Source: a bacterium (lineage in GTDB: Bacteria > JAMCPX01). From it: DNA of 64,000 bases. Below the pieces are notes generated by a model that was not told where the DNA came from, did not search any database, and saw only the letters and a list, made by a program, of their open reading frames with translations. Shown piece after piece: positions 54,776 through 63,809 of this stretch (position 1 is its first letter; every line of letters begins with the position of its first letter). The stretch spans positions 24,232-88,231 of the forward strand of contig JAJYUJ010000004.1 of assembly GCA_021792615.1 (NCBI GenBank), given 5' to 3'. The position numbers and the translations under genes were made by a program.

Positions 54776-57700
54776 ATGAAAAATAAAAAAGAACGAATGC
54801 ATAAATCAAAGGTACGGTTCTGTTTGTTATCGCTTATGTTGTTTGTTACGGCAGTAAATTGTGGCAAGAAGGTGAGCTTCTCGGAATTGCAAACACCCCC
54901 GCCGGTGGCGAATCCGGCTCTGTCCGCACCAGATAACGTGGATGCAATTCAGGGTAATAAACAAGTAACCATAAGCTGGGCAAATGTTGTAGGGGCAACT
55001 TCATATACAATTTATTGGTCAACATTGTCGGGAGTAAATATTACGAATGGTACTAAAATTACAAATGTGACAAATCCCTATACACAAACAGGATTGCAAA
55101 ATGGAACCACCTATTATTATATAGTGACCGCAGAAAATTCGTATGGTGAAAGTAGCGCATCAAATCAGGTTTCAGCAACCCCGTTATTATATGGTATACC
55201 GCCAGCTGCTCCAACCGGTGTTTCTGCAGCGCCTGGGAACGGACAGGTCATCCTAAGCTGGAATCCAATACAAAACGCAACGTCATACAATATATATTGG
55301 TCCACGTCATCAAACGTTACTCCGGCAAATGGTACAAAAATAAGCAGTGTTACAAACCCATATACTCATAGCGGGTTGAGTAATGGCACCACATATTTCT
55401 ATGTTGTAACTGCGCTGAATAGCTATGGCGAAAGTACAGGGTCAAGTGAGGTGTCTGCAACCCCTTCTATGACGCAGACCGGTGTTGTTACAACCTTGCC
55501 ATGGGAAGGTGCAAAACTGATACCCCTGAATTCGACCATGATAGTCAAATTTTCAAATCAGTTGAATCCAAGTACAACGGGAGCCATAGTAACCCTGAGT
55601 TCAGTATCATCCGGGAGTACGGTTACCGGACAAACCAGCATCCAATCAAGCTACCTGTTTTTTACACCCTCTACAACCCTTTCTCAACTCAGTGTATATA
55701 GATTTACCCTTTCAGGTTCTCTCTTTAATACCAATGGATTACAGGTTATTTTGCCTGCACAGGGGTTGAGTTTTTCATTTGAAACAGAAGGTCAAGATAT
55801 TCCGCTTCCTGCATCAGCACCAACACTGTTGAATGTGTTTCCGTCCTTACGAGGCGAGGTTTTTACCACTGCAGTGTTCAGACTGACATTTTCTCAGCCG
55901 TTGTCTCAGGCATCGCTTGTTTATGGCAATGATATTAAGATAACCGATACAACCGCAAACACAGTAGTTTCTGTTAAGCTTATACCCATAAACAACACTG
56001 TTGTTCTTCAGCCGGTTTCCGGTCTAATCGCTGGTCATGTGTACAGTCTTATACTCACCAATGGGATCCTGGGATTAGATTTGCAGCCCGTATCGCTTTA
56101 CTATGCAGGCTCAGGGAATGGCTCCACACTATCCCTTCCTTTTATTCCTGTGTCTGCAGGAAGACAGGCGCTTCTTAATGTTGAGCTGTCGCCATCCGTG
56201 TCCCTTGATAACGATGGGAATATACTCAGCATGAATAATGTCAATGCAAGCGGTATACCAATGAATGCAAATATCGTAAACTCAAAACTGATCGGCACTT
56301 CCATTGCATATCTTACTGGTTACCTCGAGAATTCAATGGGTGATATATCCATGTATCCATCGCTGGTTCCTATTATAATTCCTGGGGGACAGAGGCTTTA
56401 TGGATCTACTATGAATGTGGAACTTGGCGGTGTGATTCCAACAGGCTTGGCATCAAAAAAACTCAGTATAACCTTGCTTGATAATGCCACAATGTTTATT
56501 GGAGCGAATCCGTATCAACCCATCAACCCACAGGCCCCTGCAACAATTTATGGTATTCAGGATCTGAACCTTACTGCTCAGGATCCGGTTACCAATGCCG
56601 TTTTGAATCAGAACCTTATGGGTGTCCAGCTTACCGGTACGGTTACGGCAGATACTACAACCGGAAGTCTTGTTATCAATTTGGTCGGTATTACGGAACT
56701 GAATATCATGGGTATTGAAAAAGCACCGCTGATACTTTTCTTAAGGTTACAATCTGTACCTGCGGGATGGGTGCCTCCTCAGAGGGACAACACCTTTGTA
56801 GCTACGGGGACAATACCGTACAGCGGTGATGGCAGGATTGGTACGGACAGCAGCTTTATCGTGGACTTCTCGGGACCGGTAGATCCGGATAACTATACAA
56901 ACATGTTAACCGTGAATCCTGCAGGTTCTCTCGGATACCAGACCACCTATAACGGTTCCAGTATCATAGTAACGCCGTATACTGCCTCGAACCCGCTTAA
57001 TCCTATTCCTCTTGTACCAAAAACACCCTATAGTCTGACTGTCTCATCAGGGCTTGCGTCCGTTATGGGAACGACTACAAACCAAAATGCCGTATTTAAT
57101 TTCACCACGGATGCCTTGGAAAGTGGAGGTGGATCAACGCCGGTTATTGCCACGGTATTCCCCGAGAACAACGGGTATCTTCCATTATTTGCGCATCCCT
57201 ATATAAGTCTGAACCAGTTTATAAATCCATCAAGTGTTGTGTACAATTCAAATGTGTTTGTCCGGGACGTGTCGGCAGGGAACAGTCTGGTAGCCGGTGG
57301 TGTTAAAGTAACCGGGAAGAAGATCCTGTTCATACCGTCACAGCAGATCGTGAACGGGCACCAGTATACGTTTACCGTGAACAGCTCGGTTGCAGATATA
57401 GATGGAAACACGCTTGGCCAGGGTACGACTATCCATTTTACGGCAGAAGCAACCCCGTGGTTCCCGATTCTGTCCCAGGTACTCTCTCCTGTTGCAGACA
57501 GGAACCAGAACACATCCATAGACGGATCAGAGATCACGACACCAACCAATGAAATTTATATGGGGCAGACTACTCTAATGGGGCTGGTACAGCTTGTTCC
57601 TCAATCACCATCGTATCTCAGTGGTTCGATCAATGCATTGGTGACAGGGATTACAACGGTGAATGGCCAGCCACGGATGCAATTTGTTGTTGATGATGGT

Positions 57701-58120
57701 GCGGTTTTGTTTGGAACAAACGTAAACATTGTCGCAGCAGGCTTAATTTCACTGTCAACCGGCATGCTTACGCTTTCATTATCTCCTTTGTCGGCATCGC
57801 AGGCGCAAGGATGGCCCTGCGGAACACGTCCTGCGTGTGGTTACATTGCGTATAATACATCGGCACAGCAGCTTACGGCAGTTACCTATATGGCATCAAC
57901 GGCGACTGCTTCCAATGGGGTTACAGAAGCTATGATGTCACCGTATCAGCCTGTATTTGTTGCGCTTTCTGGCCCTGTAACATTCCTGCCCGATGGAAGG
58001 CTTGCACTTACCATGTCCGGTAAAACAACAATGACGGTCGGTCTGCTCGGCATTACGGCTAATATACCGACAACCATCTACACCCGTATTGTATCGGCGA
58101 TGCCCTCGATGTGGAACTGA
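54776..58120 (+). CDS. Giant Big_5-repeat lipoprotein with two FnIII modules, 1114 aa
   Basis: Paralogue of the preceding gene, sharing blocks such as LTAQDPVTNAVLNQNLMG, QRDNTFVATGTIPYSGD and FLPDGRLALTMSG to the end P-S-M-W-N. The lipobox is A-V-N-C (Cys about 29). It differs by two fibronectin type III modules at about residues 50-140 and 145-235, with core pattern A-T-S-Y-x-I-Y-W-S-T and N-S-Y-G-E-S; about two thirds of positions are identical between the two. The FnIII DNA looks more AT-rich than the rest. Same operon as the acyl-CoA ligase and porin. Confidence 0.85.
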   Translation: MKNKKERMHKSKVRFCLLSLMLFVTAVNCGKKVSFSELQTPPPVANPALSAPDNVDAIQGNKQVTISWANVVGATSYTIYWSTLSGVNITNGTKITNVTNPYTQTGLQNGTTYYYIVTAENSYGESSASNQVSATPLLYGIPPAAPTGVSAAPGNGQVILSWNPIQNATSYNIYWSTSSNVTPANGTKISSVTNPYTHSGLSNGTTYFYVVTALNSYGESTGSSEVSATPSMTQTGVVTTLPWEGAKLIPLNSTMIVKFSNQLNPSTTGAIVTLSSVSSGSTVTGQTSIQSSYLFFTPSTTLSQLSVYRFTLSGSLFNTNGLQVILPAQGLSFSFETEGQDIPLPASAPTLLNVFPSLRGEVFTTAVFRLTFSQPLSQASLVYGNDIKITDTTANTVVSVKLIPINNTVVLQPVSGLIAGHVYSLILTNGILGLDLQPVSLYYAGSGNGSTLSLPFIPVSAGRQALLNVELSPSVSLDNDGNILSMNNVNASGIPMNANIVNSKLIGTSIAYLTGYLENSMGDISMYPSLVPIIIPGGQRLYGSTMNVELGGVIPTGLASKKLSITLLDNATMFIGANPYQPINPQAPATIYGIQDLNLTAQDPVTNAVLNQNLMGVQLTGTVTADTTTGSLVINLVGITELNIMGIEKAPLILFLRLQSVPAGWVPPQRDNTFVATGTIPYSGDGRIGTDSSFIVDFSGPVDPDNYTNMLTVNPAGSLGYQTTYNGSSIIVTPYTASNPLNPIPLVPKTPYSLTVSSGLASVMGTTTNQNAVFNFTTDALESGGGSTPVIATVFPENNGYLPLFAHPYISLNQFINPSSVVYNSNVFVRDVSAGNSLVAGGVKVTGKKILFIPSQQIVNGHQYTFTVNSSVADIDGNTLGQGTTIHFTAEATPWFPILSQVLSPVADRNQNTSIDGSEITTPTNEIYMGQTTLMGLVQLVPQSPSYLSGSINALVTGITTVNGQPRMQFVVDDGAVLFGTNVNIVAAGLISLSTGMLTLSLSPLSASQAQGWPCGTRPACGYIAYNTSAQQLTAVTYMASTATASNGVTEAMMSPYQPVFVALSGPVTFLPDGRLALTMSGKTTMTVGLLGITANIPTTIYTRIVSAMPSMWN

Positions 58121-58140
58121 TAATATGAGGTATAAAAGGT

Positions 58141-58308
58141 TTGAAACAATTGGAAGATAAAATAAAACTCAAGGACATAAGTGTGGATGACCTGATTTCA
58201 AGACTTTTAAAGGAATCTCCATCCACACTTTTCCATATTTCCGAGCTGCGGAGGTATTTTGATCCGTTCTACAAAAAGCCCGAGAAGTCGAAGGCGAAAC
58301 GCAAGTAG
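58141..58308 (+). CDS. Small basic protein, 55 aa
   Basis: A short ORF starting at TTG with GAGG 10 nt upstream, 20 nt after the giant lipoprotein. The product begins LKQLEDKIKLKDISVDDLIS, then a helix-rich stretch with L-F-H-I-S-E-L-R-R-Y-F, and ends in a Lys/Arg-rich tail. The frame is uninterrupted and codon use looks normal. No family recognised; it may be cytoplasmic and nucleic-acid or membrane binding. A real gene is likely but not certain. Confidence 0.5.
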   Translation: MKQLEDKIKLKDISVDDLISRLLKESPSTLFHISELRRYFDPFYKKPEKSKAKRK

Positions 58309-58423
58309 CCTGCAAACCATCCAAGGAAGTATAAGAATCATAGATCGAATACCCGTTCTCTTGTAAATTAATTCATTCTGTAGTAAGAAAGAAAAATTAA
58401 CGTATTTACAAGGAGGGTATGCA

Positions 58424-59386
58424 TTGAAATCATTGATAACCGGCGGTGCGGGCTTTATCGGTTCTCACCTCGCTGAAGAGCTTTTAAGCAGAGGAGAAGA
58501 GGTTTTTATAATAGATAATCTGTCAACAGGCAGCATCGACAACATAAAACATTTGAAAGACAACAAGAATTTCACCATGGTTATCGATTCGGTGTTGAAT
58601 AAACCTGTGCTTGAGGAGCTTATCAGCAAGGCAGACAGGATTTTTCATCTTGCTGCAGCTGTCGGGGTAAAGCTGATTATGGAAAGGCCTGTCGATACCA
58701 TTGAAACCAATGTTCTCGGGACAGAAAATGTATTAAATCTCGCCAATAAGTATCATAAGAAAGTACTGGTTGCCTCTACATCAGAGGTATACGGGAAACA
58801 CAAGGATCACACCTTAAGCGAGATGAATAATATGGTCTTAGGACCCACAAAGAAGAGAAGATGGGCTTATGCCTGCACAAAGGCATTGGATGAGTTTTTG
58901 TCATTTGCATATCACGAAGAAAAGAAGCTCCCGGTCGTTGTTGTAAGGTTTTTTAATACCATAGGACCAAAGCAGACCGGTCAGTATGGTATGGTTGTCC
59001 CGAAGTTTATCAAGAGCGCTCTTCTTAATAACCCTATTACCGTATTTGGAGATGGTACCCAGTCTAGAAGCTTTACCTATGTCAAAGATGCCGTCAGGGC
59101 TGTACTCTTGCTGATGGACAAACCAGAGGCCGAGGGGGATGTGTTCAATATCGGCGACGGAAGGGAGATAACCATACTCGAACTTGCAAAGAAGATAAAA
59201 AAAATGACCAGCAGTTCCTCTGCGATAACGTTTGTACCGTATGATGATGCGTATGGTAAAGGATTCGAGGACATGGAACGCCGGGCACCCGATATATCCA
59301 AGATACGGAAGTTTATAGGGTATGAACCGTCGATCAATCTTGACCAGGTTCTGGAGATCATCATCCAGCACATGAAGAATGGTTAA
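58424..59386 (+). CDS. Nucleotide-sugar epimerase/decarboxylase (extended SDR)
   Basis: A 320-residue extended SDR with the NAD loop TGGAGFIGSH at residues 6-15, Tyr149 and Lys153 as catalytic pair (Y-A-C-T-K) and S-T-S-E-V-Y-G. It resembles UDP-glucuronate decarboxylase/GalE-type enzymes acting on nucleotide sugars. R-F-F-N-T-I-G-P and S-R-S-F-T-Y-V-K-D-A support this. The start is TTG at 58424, supported by AAGGAGG seven bases upstream; the nearby ATG 58417 is out of frame. It converges on the lipoprotein pair. Confidence 0.87.
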   Translation: MKSLITGGAGFIGSHLAEELLSRGEEVFIIDNLSTGSIDNIKHLKDNKNFTMVIDSVLNKPVLEELISKADRIFHLAAAVGVKLIMERPVDTIETNVLGTENVLNLANKYHKKVLVASTSEVYGKHKDHTLSEMNNMVLGPTKKRRWAYACTKALDEFLSFAYHEEKKLPVVVVRFFNTIGPKQTGQYGMVVPKFIKSALLNNPITVFGDGTQSRSFTYVKDAVRAVLLLMDKPEAEGDVFNIGDGREITILELAKKIKKMTSSSSAITFVPYDDAYGKGFEDMERRAPDISKIRKFIGYEPSINLDQVLEIIIQHMKNG

Positions 59387-59414
59387 CCCAGGGTAAATTG
59401 CGGCAGCGGAGGTA

Positions 59415-60779
59415 TTACTTTATCGTCGTTACAATACTCTGGGCAGACGGTGAAATAACGTAAACCGAATTCGTCAGAACGTCCGTAACATACGCCTGAT
59501 TGCTAACCGGATCTATGATAACCTGCTGGGGCAATCCGATTCCCAAAAGGGTCTTAATTTGCTGGGCTGCTACCGTATTAAAGGTGAACATATCATTATT
59601 GTTCAGTCCGGTTGTTCCAGGGTTTATGTAAAATGATACCCTGTCATTGGCAGCATCAAAGAAAGCCCCGTTTGTTGCGGATGTCGGCTGCAGGCCGGAT
59701 ACAGTTCCCTGCACGGTATAATCCTTGTTCGCCGCGTTATAGAGAACGCTCCATGTTTCCGACTGTGTTGTGCAATCATTGGTGGTTATGGCCTGGAGAG
59801 ACGGCAAGCCGGAAGACCGCACGCTACTTGTTAATACCACACCCGTATGGGTGCTTGGTATGGCGGGAATATTGCATCCATAATCTATATTGACGAAATC
59901 TATATATCCATTGGTATTTGCAACGATACCGAGATAGGAGAAATGATTGTCGTCAAGGAGTACCCGCTGCGGCGATATCGCCATATCATAGGGTATACCC
60001 GGTAGTGTAAACTCATAGCCCGCGCTGCCGGTAGCTGTGTTTATCGATTCGACATTATATCCCGTTCCCGTGAATACGGTTGCATAGATCATCGTATCCG
60101 CACCGTGATTCAGTGCCTGCATAGCAGTAACGGGGTAATCCGTATTCAATCTTCCTGTCTCTTTGAGTGTTACCGGATCCACGATAGAAACGAATGATTG
60201 CCCCTGGTAAGATATGAAAATGTTTTTATTGTCCGGGGAGACCGCAATTGCAGCCGGAGTAAATGTCAGCGAAGTAAATGTCGATGGAGTTATGACACTG
60301 CTTACCGTGAAAGATTCGAGATAAGAGTTGTTCTGGTTCATGTCCAGCACATAAAGCATCGAAGTTTGTGTAATAAGCCGTGCTTTAAAAGGATAGCCTT
60401 TGAGATTAACCGTACTGGTTGTCTGGTCCGTCAATAGATTGAATGATTCGAGTAACCCTGTCGATTGGGTAAAACCCGCAACATACAGATAACCGTTCTC
60501 ATACTGTAACGTATTTGGGTAGAGGTTACAGGGCAGTGCATTGAATGTCCCTGTGGGAGTGGTTACCGGCATAACGCTGTTTGTCGATGTATTGATTTCC
60601 GATACCGTAGCGGTGAACATATTTGCCACAAAAAGTGTTCTGATGTTTGATGTTGGCAGATAACCGAGTGTCATGGCAGATGGATAGGTAAAATTGCCAG
60701 AGGTAGATGATGTTGTACTGCATGCCGAGGCCGCAAATACAAGCAGGAAAGGCAGCACTATTTCGACTAATTTTTTCAT
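59415..60779 (-). CDS. YVTN-propeller lipoprotein with two-Cys insert, 454 aa
   Basis: The lipobox is A-A-S-A-C (Cys about 20). The chain is a YVTN/NHL-like beta propeller (SPDNKNIFISYQGQSFVSI, SNQAYVTDVLTNSVYVISP) interrupted by an insert with two Cys 34 residues apart, followed by T-x-S-E-T-W-S-V and D-Y-T-V-Q-G-T-V-S-G. The same insert, with the same Cys spacing, is in the neighbouring lipoprotein. The genes overlap by 4 bp (ATGA), and both follow yidC. Role unknown. Confidence 0.85.
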   Translation of the reverse strand: MKKLVEIVLPFLLVFAASACSTTSSTSGNFTYPSAMTLGYLPTSNIRTLFVANMFTATVSEINTSTNSVMPVTTPTGTFNALPCNLYPNTLQYENGYLYVAGFTQSTGLLESFNLLTDQTTSTVNLKGYPFKARLITQTSMLYVLDMNQNNSYLESFTVSSVITPSTFTSLTFTPAAIAVSPDNKNIFISYQGQSFVSIVDPVTLKETGRLNTDYPVTAMQALNHGADTMIYATVFTGTGYNVESINTATGSAGYEFTLPGIPYDMAISPQRVLLDDNHFSYLGIVANTNGYIDFVNIDYGCNIPAIPSTHTGVVLTSSVRSSGLPSLQAITTNDCTTQSETWSVLYNAANKDYTVQGTVSGLQPTSATNGAFFDAANDRVSFYINPGTTGLNNNDMFTFNTVAAQQIKTLLGIGLPQQVIIDPVSNQAYVTDVLTNSVYVISPSAQSIVTTIK

Positions 60780-62179
60780 TTGAGCGTATTTACCAGTGTA
60801 AAATTATTTAAATCAACGGTATCCAGACTATTGTCATTATAGTTTACTACATAGAGGTAGTGTTGATCCTGTGATAATGTCATGGCAAAGGGGCCGTTGC
60901 CGACGCCTATGATGCCGACAACTGCCTCGGTATTGGTATCGATTACATATATTTTTCCTGAGGTGTAGCACGCCACGAACAGTGTTGAGCCATCCGGACT
61001 TAAAAGCAATGCCTCGGGCGATTTACCAACTTTTATGTAGTTTTCTATCGAACTCGTGGCGGTGTCAATGACAACAATGCTGTCAAGACCTGTGTAGCTG
61101 ACGAAAAGTTTGCTCAGATCCGGTGTCATTACAATGCCTTTCGTGGCCGGAGTTGCAGTGCCTATACCTGAGCCGGGGTAGTTTGGTATGTTGATCAAGC
61201 CTGACGATGCGGTTGTATAGAACGTAAAATTATCTCCTGCGGTATAGCTATGCAGGGGCTGATAGATGGTAAATCCTATGTCGCCATTATCCGCTGTGTA
61301 GGGCAATCCAACCCTGGCATGCGTATGCATCTCACCTGATGAAGAACCGCTCACGATAAAATCGGAGGTGGCGGGCGTAAAACTGACTGTCCAGAGTTCG
61401 GAGAGCGTCTTACAGGTATGAGTTTGTACGGTGGACATTGTGGCAACATTGCCGGGGGTTACCGTGTTGAATACGGGGACAGAGGCAGAGCTTGGAAACA
61501 GTGGATTGAATTCACAGTGATTGTTCATTGAAACAACGGATATGTTGTTGTCCGCTCCCCTTGTTATATAAGCATACTGATCCGGGGGCTGGTTGTTGAT
61601 AACGACGGGATAGGGGGTTACTACCGAGTTCAATGGAGAAACACCGATGCCGTTGTTGGTGAGAGGTATTCTGTACAACTCTTTTTGCAGATCCGATGAA
61701 ACTATGGACACGTCGTTTGTAGCAAGATTGCACGCAAGCATTAATTGATCTCCGTTTGTTGTGCCTATGGGCGCAATGGAAACAGGACTTTGATCCACCG
61801 GTATCGTTGCCGTAACGGAGTTTGCTGCGGTATCAAAGAGCAGAAGCCTGTTATTCTCCCTGTCGGCGAGCCATAAAAGACCCGTAGCGGGTGACAGATA
61901 AGCGCCGGCTACCAGCGATATGTCCGACCCCTTGTACTTAATCGGCGCAACACCGTTATACGAGGGCTGCTGCGGAGACGATAAAGAGATTTTCGAAATG
62001 TAGCTTGAGCAGTACCTTGAATCTATGTTGCTGTTAATCACATACAGCATATTGTTCGGCAGCAAAGCAACGGCTACGGGTCCATCCATTGCCTTGACAG
62101 GAGGCGGCGTGCAGTGCGGTGTGTAGACACATCCACCCGCAATGAAGGTAAAGATTATTGAAATGACGGCATTTTTCAT
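60776..62179 (-). CDS. YVTN-propeller lipoprotein with two-Cys insert, 467 aa
   Basis: The start ATG at 62179 overlaps the yidC stop by one base (TGATG). An upstream in-frame extension is rejected because it lies inside yidC. The lipobox is A-G-G-C (Cys about 17). Propeller repeats include LSPDGSTLFVACYTSGKIYV and D-Q-H-Y-L-Y-V-V-N-Y-N-D-N-S. An insert with Cys pairs 34 residues apart and L-S-E-L-W-T-V, F-I-V-S-G-S-S-S-G matches the insert in the next gene. The two are ancient duplicates. Confidence 0.85.
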   Translation of the reverse strand: MKNAVISIIFTFIAGGCVYTPHCTPPPVKAMDGPVAVALLPNNMLYVINSNIDSRYCSSYISKISLSSPQQPSYNGVAPIKYKGSDISLVAGAYLSPATGLLWLADRENNRLLLFDTAANSVTATIPVDQSPVSIAPIGTTNGDQLMLACNLATNDVSIVSSDLQKELYRIPLTNNGIGVSPLNSVVTPYPVVINNQPPDQYAYITRGADNNISVVSMNNHCEFNPLFPSSASVPVFNTVTPGNVATMSTVQTHTCKTLSELWTVSFTPATSDFIVSGSSSGEMHTHARVGLPYTADNGDIGFTIYQPLHSYTAGDNFTFYTTASSGLINIPNYPGSGIGTATPATKGIVMTPDLSKLFVSYTGLDSIVVIDTATSSIENYIKVGKSPEALLLSPDGSTLFVACYTSGKIYVIDTNTEAVVGIIGVGNGPFAMTLSQDQHYLYVVNYNDNSLDTVDLNNFTLVNTLK

Positions 62180-63807
62180 CAGTACTTCTTTAAGATATAG
62201 TACTGTTGACCTATACTGAAAATGTTGTTTACTGTCCAGTAAAGGACAAGCCCTGCCGGAAAGCCCCAAAACAATACGGTCAGCATAATGGGCATAATCC
62301 ATAGAATTATCTTTGCCTGAGTCTGGTCTGCAGTCGTTGGTGTGAGCATCTGTTGGAAAAACATCGTTATGCCCATGATGAGCGGAAGTATGTGAATGGC
62401 AAACTGGAAGCCCATCACATGTAAGGTGCCGATACTGTCGGGTACCGCAAGATCCTTTATCCACCATAAAAAGGGCGCCTGTCTCAGTTCTATGGATGAT
62501 AGCAGCACCTCATAGAGTGCTATGAATATGGGTATCTGGAGCAGTATAGGCAGGCACCCGCCCAGCGGGTTTATCTTATAGGTCCTGTAGAGATTCGTCA
62601 TTTCCCTGTACTGTCTCTCTTTATCGTCCTTATACTTCTCTTTCAGTTCGTTGATTTTGGGAGCTATTTTCTGCATCTTACGCATGGATTTGAAACCGAC
62701 CTGGCCGAGGGGGAAAAGGATGATCCTTATAAGGATGGTCAAAAGTACTATTGACCATCCGTAATTATGCACGTACCTGTCTATGAACCTCAGGACATAA
62801 AAAATCGGTTTGGCAATCACATTTGCCCAGCCGAAATACAGTGCTCTGTTCAGATTGAATCCGGCCGCGTTCAGAACATCCATATTTTTTGGACCTAAGA
62901 ATACCGTATAGGTTATCGAAGAGGATGCCTTTGGTTTTATAGTTTTAGGATTATATATATAGGTGAGCAATAATGGGATCAATCCATTCTGTTCTGTTTC
63001 GGTCCTTGTTGCATACAGATGCGCCGCTTCCAATTCACCCGGTATCAATGTTTCGATAAAATATTGGTTCTCCATGCCGAACCATTGGATTGAACCGTCG
63101 TATGATTTTGACAGATTCAGGGATTTTGCCTCGATAGTATCCCTGCTGTTGTTGATTAAAATGATACCGTCGGCCACATCATACCTTGAACCAAGTTCTC
63201 CCGACAGACCGCTCCAGTTTACCCCGAGCCGTTCGGTGATGGGTTTACCGGACAAGTTTGTAATTCCAATGGTTACGGTAGCTGTGTAAGAATTACCGTA
63301 GAAAGTCAGTATTTTTTTTAAGACAAAAGCATGTGTATCGTACGAGCAGGTGATCGTCGCCGTTGCATGCATGTCCGTTATTGTTTCGCCCAGCGCACTG
63401 CACGTATAGTCGATGTTCGAGGGCAAGGTAAAGCTTGAACCATCGAAACTCTCCCACATAGGATAAACCACACCTTTTATATTGCCTATCAGATCGACGG
63501 AAGGGCTCTGCGGGTTGAGGGTAGTCCTGTAGTTTTTTAAATACCAGTGCACTATTGCGAGATTGTTGGTTGTAAGCTCTGCAAAGTAAAACGGTGTATT
63601 AATTCGGATGGTTTTAATCCCCGCGTTTTTCCGGTTCGTCGTATAAAACGACTGAACGTTTTGCCCGACAGCCGTGTTTTCCTGTGTTTTTTGCTCAATA
63701 CGCGGCTGCGGCGGGACGGCGTTCTTCTGTTTTGGTGCAAAAAACCATTGATAGGCCACAAGAACAAGAAACGACAATACTATAGCTAAAAGAGTCCTTT
63801 TTTCCAT
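62179..63807 (-). CDS. yidC: Membrane protein insertase YidC
   Basis: Inserts and folds inner-membrane proteins, alone or with SecYEG. The 542-residue protein has the N-terminal hydrophobic anchor (M-E-K-R-T-L-L-A-I-V-L), a large periplasmic beta-sandwich domain, and the five-helix core: YGWSIVLLTILIRIILFPLG, the coiled-coil hairpin K-L-K-E-K-Y-K-D-D, and the closing helix AGLVLYWTVNNIFSIGQQYY. It starts 2 nt after yidD, the usual rpmH-rnpA-yidD-yidC order, and is the first of an operon with two propeller lipoproteins. Confidence 0.96.
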   Translation of the reverse strand: MEKRTLLAIVLSFLVLVAYQWFFAPKQKNAVPPQPRIEQKTQENTAVGQNVQSFYTTNRKNAGIKTIRINTPFYFAELTTNNLAIVHWYLKNYRTTLNPQSPSVDLIGNIKGVVYPMWESFDGSSFTLPSNIDYTCSALGETITDMHATATITCSYDTHAFVLKKILTFYGNSYTATVTIGITNLSGKPITERLGVNWSGLSGELGSRYDVADGIILINNSRDTIEAKSLNLSKSYDGSIQWFGMENQYFIETLIPGELEAAHLYATRTETEQNGLIPLLLTYIYNPKTIKPKASSSITYTVFLGPKNMDVLNAAGFNLNRALYFGWANVIAKPIFYVLRFIDRYVHNYGWSIVLLTILIRIILFPLGQVGFKSMRKMQKIAPKINELKEKYKDDKERQYREMTNLYRTYKINPLGGCLPILLQIPIFIALYEVLLSSIELRQAPFLWWIKDLAVPDSIGTLHVMGFQFAIHILPLIMGITMFFQQMLTPTTADQTQAKIILWIMPIMLTVLFWGFPAGLVLYWTVNNIFSIGQQYYILKKY

Positions 63808-63809
63808 GT

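Noticed and set aside
62180-62467. Upstream in-frame extension of the 467-aa propeller lipoprotein
   Set aside because: It lies wholly inside yidC in another frame, lacks a signal peptide and hides the lipobox start at 62179.
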